NCBI RefSeq assembly: GCF_000384375.1 | Contig: NZ_ARVX01000001.1 | Location: 248,001-312,000, forward strand | From: Methylotenera versatilis 79 | GTDB taxonomy: Bacteria > Pseudomonadota > Gammaproteobacteria > Burkholderiales > Methylophilaceae | Length of the DNA stretch: 64,000 bases | Direction: 5' to 3' | In this document: positions 61,333-64,000 of the stretch, in pieces | How the letters are laid out: each line of letters opens with the position of its first letter | Numbering within the stretch: position 1 is the first letter of the stretch | Notes under the pieces: generated by a model | What the model was told of the DNA's origin: nothing | Databases searched by the model: none | The model's input: only the letters and a program-made list of their open reading frames with translations | Position numbers and translations under genes: made by a program

Positions 61333-62382
61333 ATGTCAAAAGCCATCAGTTATGCAGCAGTTTCTGCTAAAGAAAAATTAGCCCCATTAAGTTTTGAACG
61401 TCGTGAAGTGGGCGCTAAAGATATACAGATCGAGATTTTATTCTGCGGCGTTTGCCACTCAGATCTCCATACCGCACGCAATGAATGGCAAAACTCAGTT
61501 TACCCAGTTATTCCTGGACATGAGATTGTAGGCCGTGTGACTAGCGTGGGCGCTGAAGTTAAAGCTTTTAAAGCCGGTGATTTAGCGGGCGTAGGTTGTT
61601 TGGTCGATTCATGCGGCGTGTGTGAAGACTGTAAAGATGGTTTAGAACAATATTGCGACCAAGAAGTGTTTACTTACAACAGCCCAGACAAACACACAGG
61701 CAAAATGACGTATGGCGGATATTCAAATCAAATAGTAGTCGACGAACATTTCGTTTTACATATTTCAGACAAGTTAGATTTAGCTGCAGTGGCGCCATTA
61801 TTGTGCGCAGGTATCACCACCTACTCACCATTAAAACACTGGAAAGTTGGGCCAGGCAGTAAAGTCGGTATCGTTGGTTTAGGCGGACTTGGTCACATGG
61901 GTGTAAAACTCGCGCATGCAATGGGTGCGCATGTGGTTTTATTTACGACCTCTGCCAATAAAGTTGAAGATGCTAAACGATTAGGCGCAGATGAAGTGGT
62001 CATCTCAAAAAATCCAGATGAAATGAAAGCGCATCTTAAAAGCTTTGATTTCATTTTAAATACCGTCGCAGCCGCGCATAACCTGGATGTGTTTACCGAA
62101 TTACTCAAACGTGATGGCACCATGTGTTTGAATGGCGTGCCCGAGCATGCACATCCTTCACCGAATATTGGTAGCTTGATCTTTAAACGCAGGCAAATTG
62201 CTGGTTCATTGATTGGCGGCATTAAAGAAACGCAAGAAATGTTAGATTTTTGTGCCGAGCACAATATCACTTCTGATATTGAAATTATCGATATCAAAGA
62301 TATCAATGAATCTTACGAGCGCATGGTTAAAGGCGATGTGAAATATCGTTTTGTGATCGATATGGCGACATTAAAAGCTTAG
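61333..62382 (+). CDS. yahK: Zinc-dependent NAD(P) alcohol dehydrogenase / aldehyde reductase (YahK-like)
   Basis: 349 residues. Medium-chain dehydrogenase: catalytic zinc motif CGVCHSDLHTARNEW and PGHEIVGRV, structural zinc Cys cluster CGVCEDCKDGLEQYC, and nucleotide motif GLGGLGHMG. It resembles E. coli YahK, an NADPH-dependent aldehyde reductase, throughout (e.g. APLLCAGITTYSPLKHW). It would reduce aldehydes to alcohols. Its own AAGGAG ribosome site and 413-bp leader suggest separate expression. In a one-carbon-using cell, aldehyde removal is a sensible role, but formaldehyde as substrate is unproven. Confidence 0.94.
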   Translation: MSKAISYAAVSAKEKLAPLSFERREVGAKDIQIEILFCGVCHSDLHTARNEWQNSVYPVIPGHEIVGRVTSVGAEVKAFKAGDLAGVGCLVDSCGVCEDCKDGLEQYCDQEVFTYNSPDKHTGKMTYGGYSNQIVVDEHFVLHISDKLDLAAVAPLLCAGITTYSPLKHWKVGPGSKVGIVGLGGLGHMGVKLAHAMGAHVVLFTTSANKVEDAKRLGADEVVISKNPDEMKAHLKSFDFILNTVAAAHNLDVFTELLKRDGTMCLNGVPEHAHPSPNIGSLIFKRRQIAGSLIGGIKETQEMLDFCAEHNITSDIEIIDIKDINESYERMVKGDVKYRFVIDMATLKA

Positions 62383-62395
62383 TTTTGACAAAATT

Positions 62396-62425
62396 CCCAT
62401 AAGGCATTTTCGAATGCTTTATGGG
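62396..62425 (+). terminator. Terminator after the dehydrogenase gene
   Basis: Stem CCCATAAGGCATT/AATGCTTTATGGG with a TTCG tetraloop and one G-T pair. A CGTTT tail follows. Confidence 0.75.
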
Positions 62426-62555
62426 CGTTTCACTCACAACCTATTCGCAGCATTATTAACCTAATTTTAGGGTTAACTATTTAGCATCAACTGTTAGACT
62501 CTTCTGCCAAATATTATTTATTTAAACTATTCACACCACGCCAGGTCGTAAAAGT

Positions 62556-63425
62556 ATGCGATTTATTCAAACTGTTTTAATTCTATTACTGGCATGTTCA
62601 ATCAATAGCTGTGGATTTGTTAAAACCGCTTATAACAACGCACCAAAAGCCCTTAGCTGGTGGTTAGATGATTACTTTGATTTTACTACTGCACAAAAAG
62701 CTGTTTTAAACCCTGCTTTGCATCGCGTGCATGATTGGCATCGCCAAAATCAATTACCCAATTACATTAAAACGCTGCAAGCGTTACAAATTATCGTTGC
62801 CAAAGAACAATTTAGCCCTAATGAAGCGTGTGAAAAAATTGATCAATTTAAGGACAATTTCAATCAACTTCAATCTGAGTTTATTCCCACTATTATTGAA
62901 ATAGCGCCGTTGTTAACCGACAAACAGCTGCAATATTTTCATGCAAAATTAGAGAAACGTGCGCTTAAATGGAAATCTGAATGGTGGCAAGAAACACCTG
63001 AAGAACAATTGTCTATGCGGCTTGAAAAAATTGAAGATCTGGCTGAAAAAATCTATGGTGACTTAAATGATGCGCAACACACTTTGTTGAAACAAAACCT
63101 TGCCATAACGCCGGTTAATCCAGCGCTAAGTTATGCCGAGATATTGAGACGCAATGAAGATGTTGAGCAGATTGTCACTGCGTTACACAATCAATCACTA
63201 AGCCCCGAAAACAAAACACAATTGGTTAAGGATGGCTTTGAGCGACTACAAAACAGCCCGAATCCTACGTATCAAACGTATGCAAATCAGATGAAAAAAC
63301 GTACCTGCGAAATCATTGCCGATTTACATGCCAGCACTGACAGTAAACAAAAACAACATGCTAACGATTGGTTAGAGAGTTACATCGTGCAACTCTCTAG
63401 CTTATCTGTGAGTAAAAAACAGTAG
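62556..63425 (+). CDS. DUF6279-family lipoprotein
   Basis: 289 residues. The lipoprotein signal ends in INSC (Cys19). The mature protein starts GFVKTAYNNAPKALSWWLDDYFDFTTAQKAVL, the DUF6279 opening, and is nearly all helical with heptad-like segments and conserved Trp residues (ALKWKSEWWQETPEEQ). It is predicted to be tethered to the outer membrane. No activity has been shown for the family as far as I know. It has no close operon partner. Confidence 0.88.
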   Translation: MRFIQTVLILLLACSINSCGFVKTAYNNAPKALSWWLDDYFDFTTAQKAVLNPALHRVHDWHRQNQLPNYIKTLQALQIIVAKEQFSPNEACEKIDQFKDNFNQLQSEFIPTIIEIAPLLTDKQLQYFHAKLEKRALKWKSEWWQETPEEQLSMRLEKIEDLAEKIYGDLNDAQHTLLKQNLAITPVNPALSYAEILRRNEDVEQIVTALHNQSLSPENKTQLVKDGFERLQNSPNPTYQTYANQMKKRTCEIIADLHASTDSKQKQHANDWLESYIVQLSSLSVSKKQ

Positions 63426-63578
63426 TAAAAAAAGCTCTTAAAACCGCACACAAAAGATAAGTTTTAAAGCCAAATCAAGCAACTTGTTCTAAACTTAACA
63501 CTCGTACAGCGTCAATATTGGTTTAGCCATATAATTTATATCATTGCTAGATAAGCATGATAATTAAAGGGGATTATT

Positions 63579-63974
63579 TTGAGTTTAATCGGCAATATCT
63601 TATGGTTTATTTTCGGTGGCGCTTTAATGGGATTAGGCTGGTGGCTTGCAGGTTTGCTCGCTTTCCTCTCGATTATTTGTATCCCTTGGGGTAAGGCTTG
63701 TTTTGTCATCGGCACCTTTACTTTTTTCCCATTCGGAAAAGAAGCGGTCAGCCGGAAACATATCAATAAAAAAGATGATATCGGTACAGGCACCTTAGGC
63801 TTAATCGGCAATATTATTTGGTTTTTAATTGCGGGTTGGTGGCTTGCGATTGGCCACTTGTTAGCCGCTATTGCCTGTTTTGTAACAATTATCGGCATCC
63901 CTTTTGGTATTCAACATATGAAGCTTGCTGTCATCGCCATCGCGCCGATTGGTAAAACGATTGTGGATAAATAA
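63579..63974 (+). CDS. yccF: YccF-domain membrane protein
   Basis: 131 residues from TTG at 63579, after AAAGGGGA. Two repeated halves (SLIGNILWFIFGGALMGLGWWLAGLLAFLSIICIPWGKACF and GLIGNIIWFLIAGWWLAIGHLLAAIACFVTIIGIPFGIQHMKLA) are the two YccF domains, each with two membrane segments. The family's role is unknown; in E. coli yccF is next to the yccS transporter. The gene is near the end of the window, and what follows cannot be seen. Confidence 0.9.
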   Translation: MSLIGNILWFIFGGALMGLGWWLAGLLAFLSIICIPWGKACFVIGTFTFFPFGKEAVSRKHINKKDDIGTGTLGLIGNIIWFLIAGWWLAIGHLLAAIACFVTIIGIPFGIQHMKLAVIAIAPIGKTIVDK

Positions 63975-64000
63975 CGATCAATCTGCTGTGACGACTAAAG

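Overview
The window looks like chromosome of a low-GC betaproteobacterium, most likely Methylophilaceae (Methylotenera-like). This is inferred from gene order (miaB-ybeZ/ybeY-ybeX-lnt-glyQS-gmhB-plsC; thiL-pgpA-pncC/recA-recX-alaS-lysC) and from protein sequences that read as betaproteobacterial. No methylotrophy marker lies inside the window, so the family is an inference. Genes are dense, mostly on the + strand, with short AT-rich spacers and several clear intrinsic terminators. I see no IS element, prophage, CRISPR array or plasmid function.

Layout. 1-8.6 kb: end of miaB, ybeZ, a carbon block (fba, tpiA, convergent fbp), ybeY, ybeX, a secreted small protein, mscL (reverse) and lnt. 8.6-17.5 kb: glyQ, glyS, gmhB, plsC-like, ygjP-like, a DUF805 protein, a Sco1 lipoprotein (reverse), ilvE, a zf-CHCC protein and a leucine-rich-repeat/protein-kinase fusion. 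17.7-22.1 kb: entericidin-like lipoprotein and murI (both reverse), cobalamin adenosyltransferase, pcnB, folK and a deoxynucleoside kinase. 22.1-29.1 kb: a PEP-CTERM protein, panB, a TonB-dependent receptor, panC, panD, rsfS, rlmH and a small conserved-looking protein. 29.2-38.9 kb: photolyase, mlaA, pmbA (reverse), darP, a putative antiporter, a membrane protein of the so-called site-specific recombinase family, a PDZ protein and mogA. 39-46.9 kb: a second, larger TonB-dependent receptor, VanZ-like protein, thiL, pgpA, pncC, a Tyr-rich secreted protein, recA and recX. 47-51.4 kb: alaS, lysC, tRNA-Ser(GCU), tRNA-Arg(ACG). 51.5-57.4 kb: a 45-residue membrane protein, nnrD, cbpM, cbpA, a DedA-rhodanese fusion, DUF502 and a CNNM/HlyC-type protein. 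57.5-64 kb: a coiled-coil/membrane protein, a LysR-pirin-YcaC-YahK accessory cluster, a DUF6279 lipoprotein and a YccF protein.

How the genes work together. Most are core functions: tRNA charging and modification, ribosome maturation (ybeY, ybeZ, rsfS, rlmH, darP), envelope building (lnt, gmhB, plsC, pgpA, mlaA, murI), cofactors (panBCD, thiL, folK, mogA, nnrD) and recombination (recA, recX). fba, tpiA and fbp form a triose-phosphate to fructose-6-phosphate module, fitting sugar-phosphate formation in a one-carbon-assimilating cell.

The less ordinary material is: the LRR-kinase fusion; a lone PEP-CTERM protein in the pantothenate region; genes inserted into otherwise conserved neighbourhoods; a 22-bp perfect palindrome before fba; a 12-base word (AAAGTGTTAAGT) found five times; tandem 16-bp repeats before recA with no visible LexA box; and a short membrane protein behind an inverted repeat. 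I found no convincing wholly new system. These are leads of modest strength.
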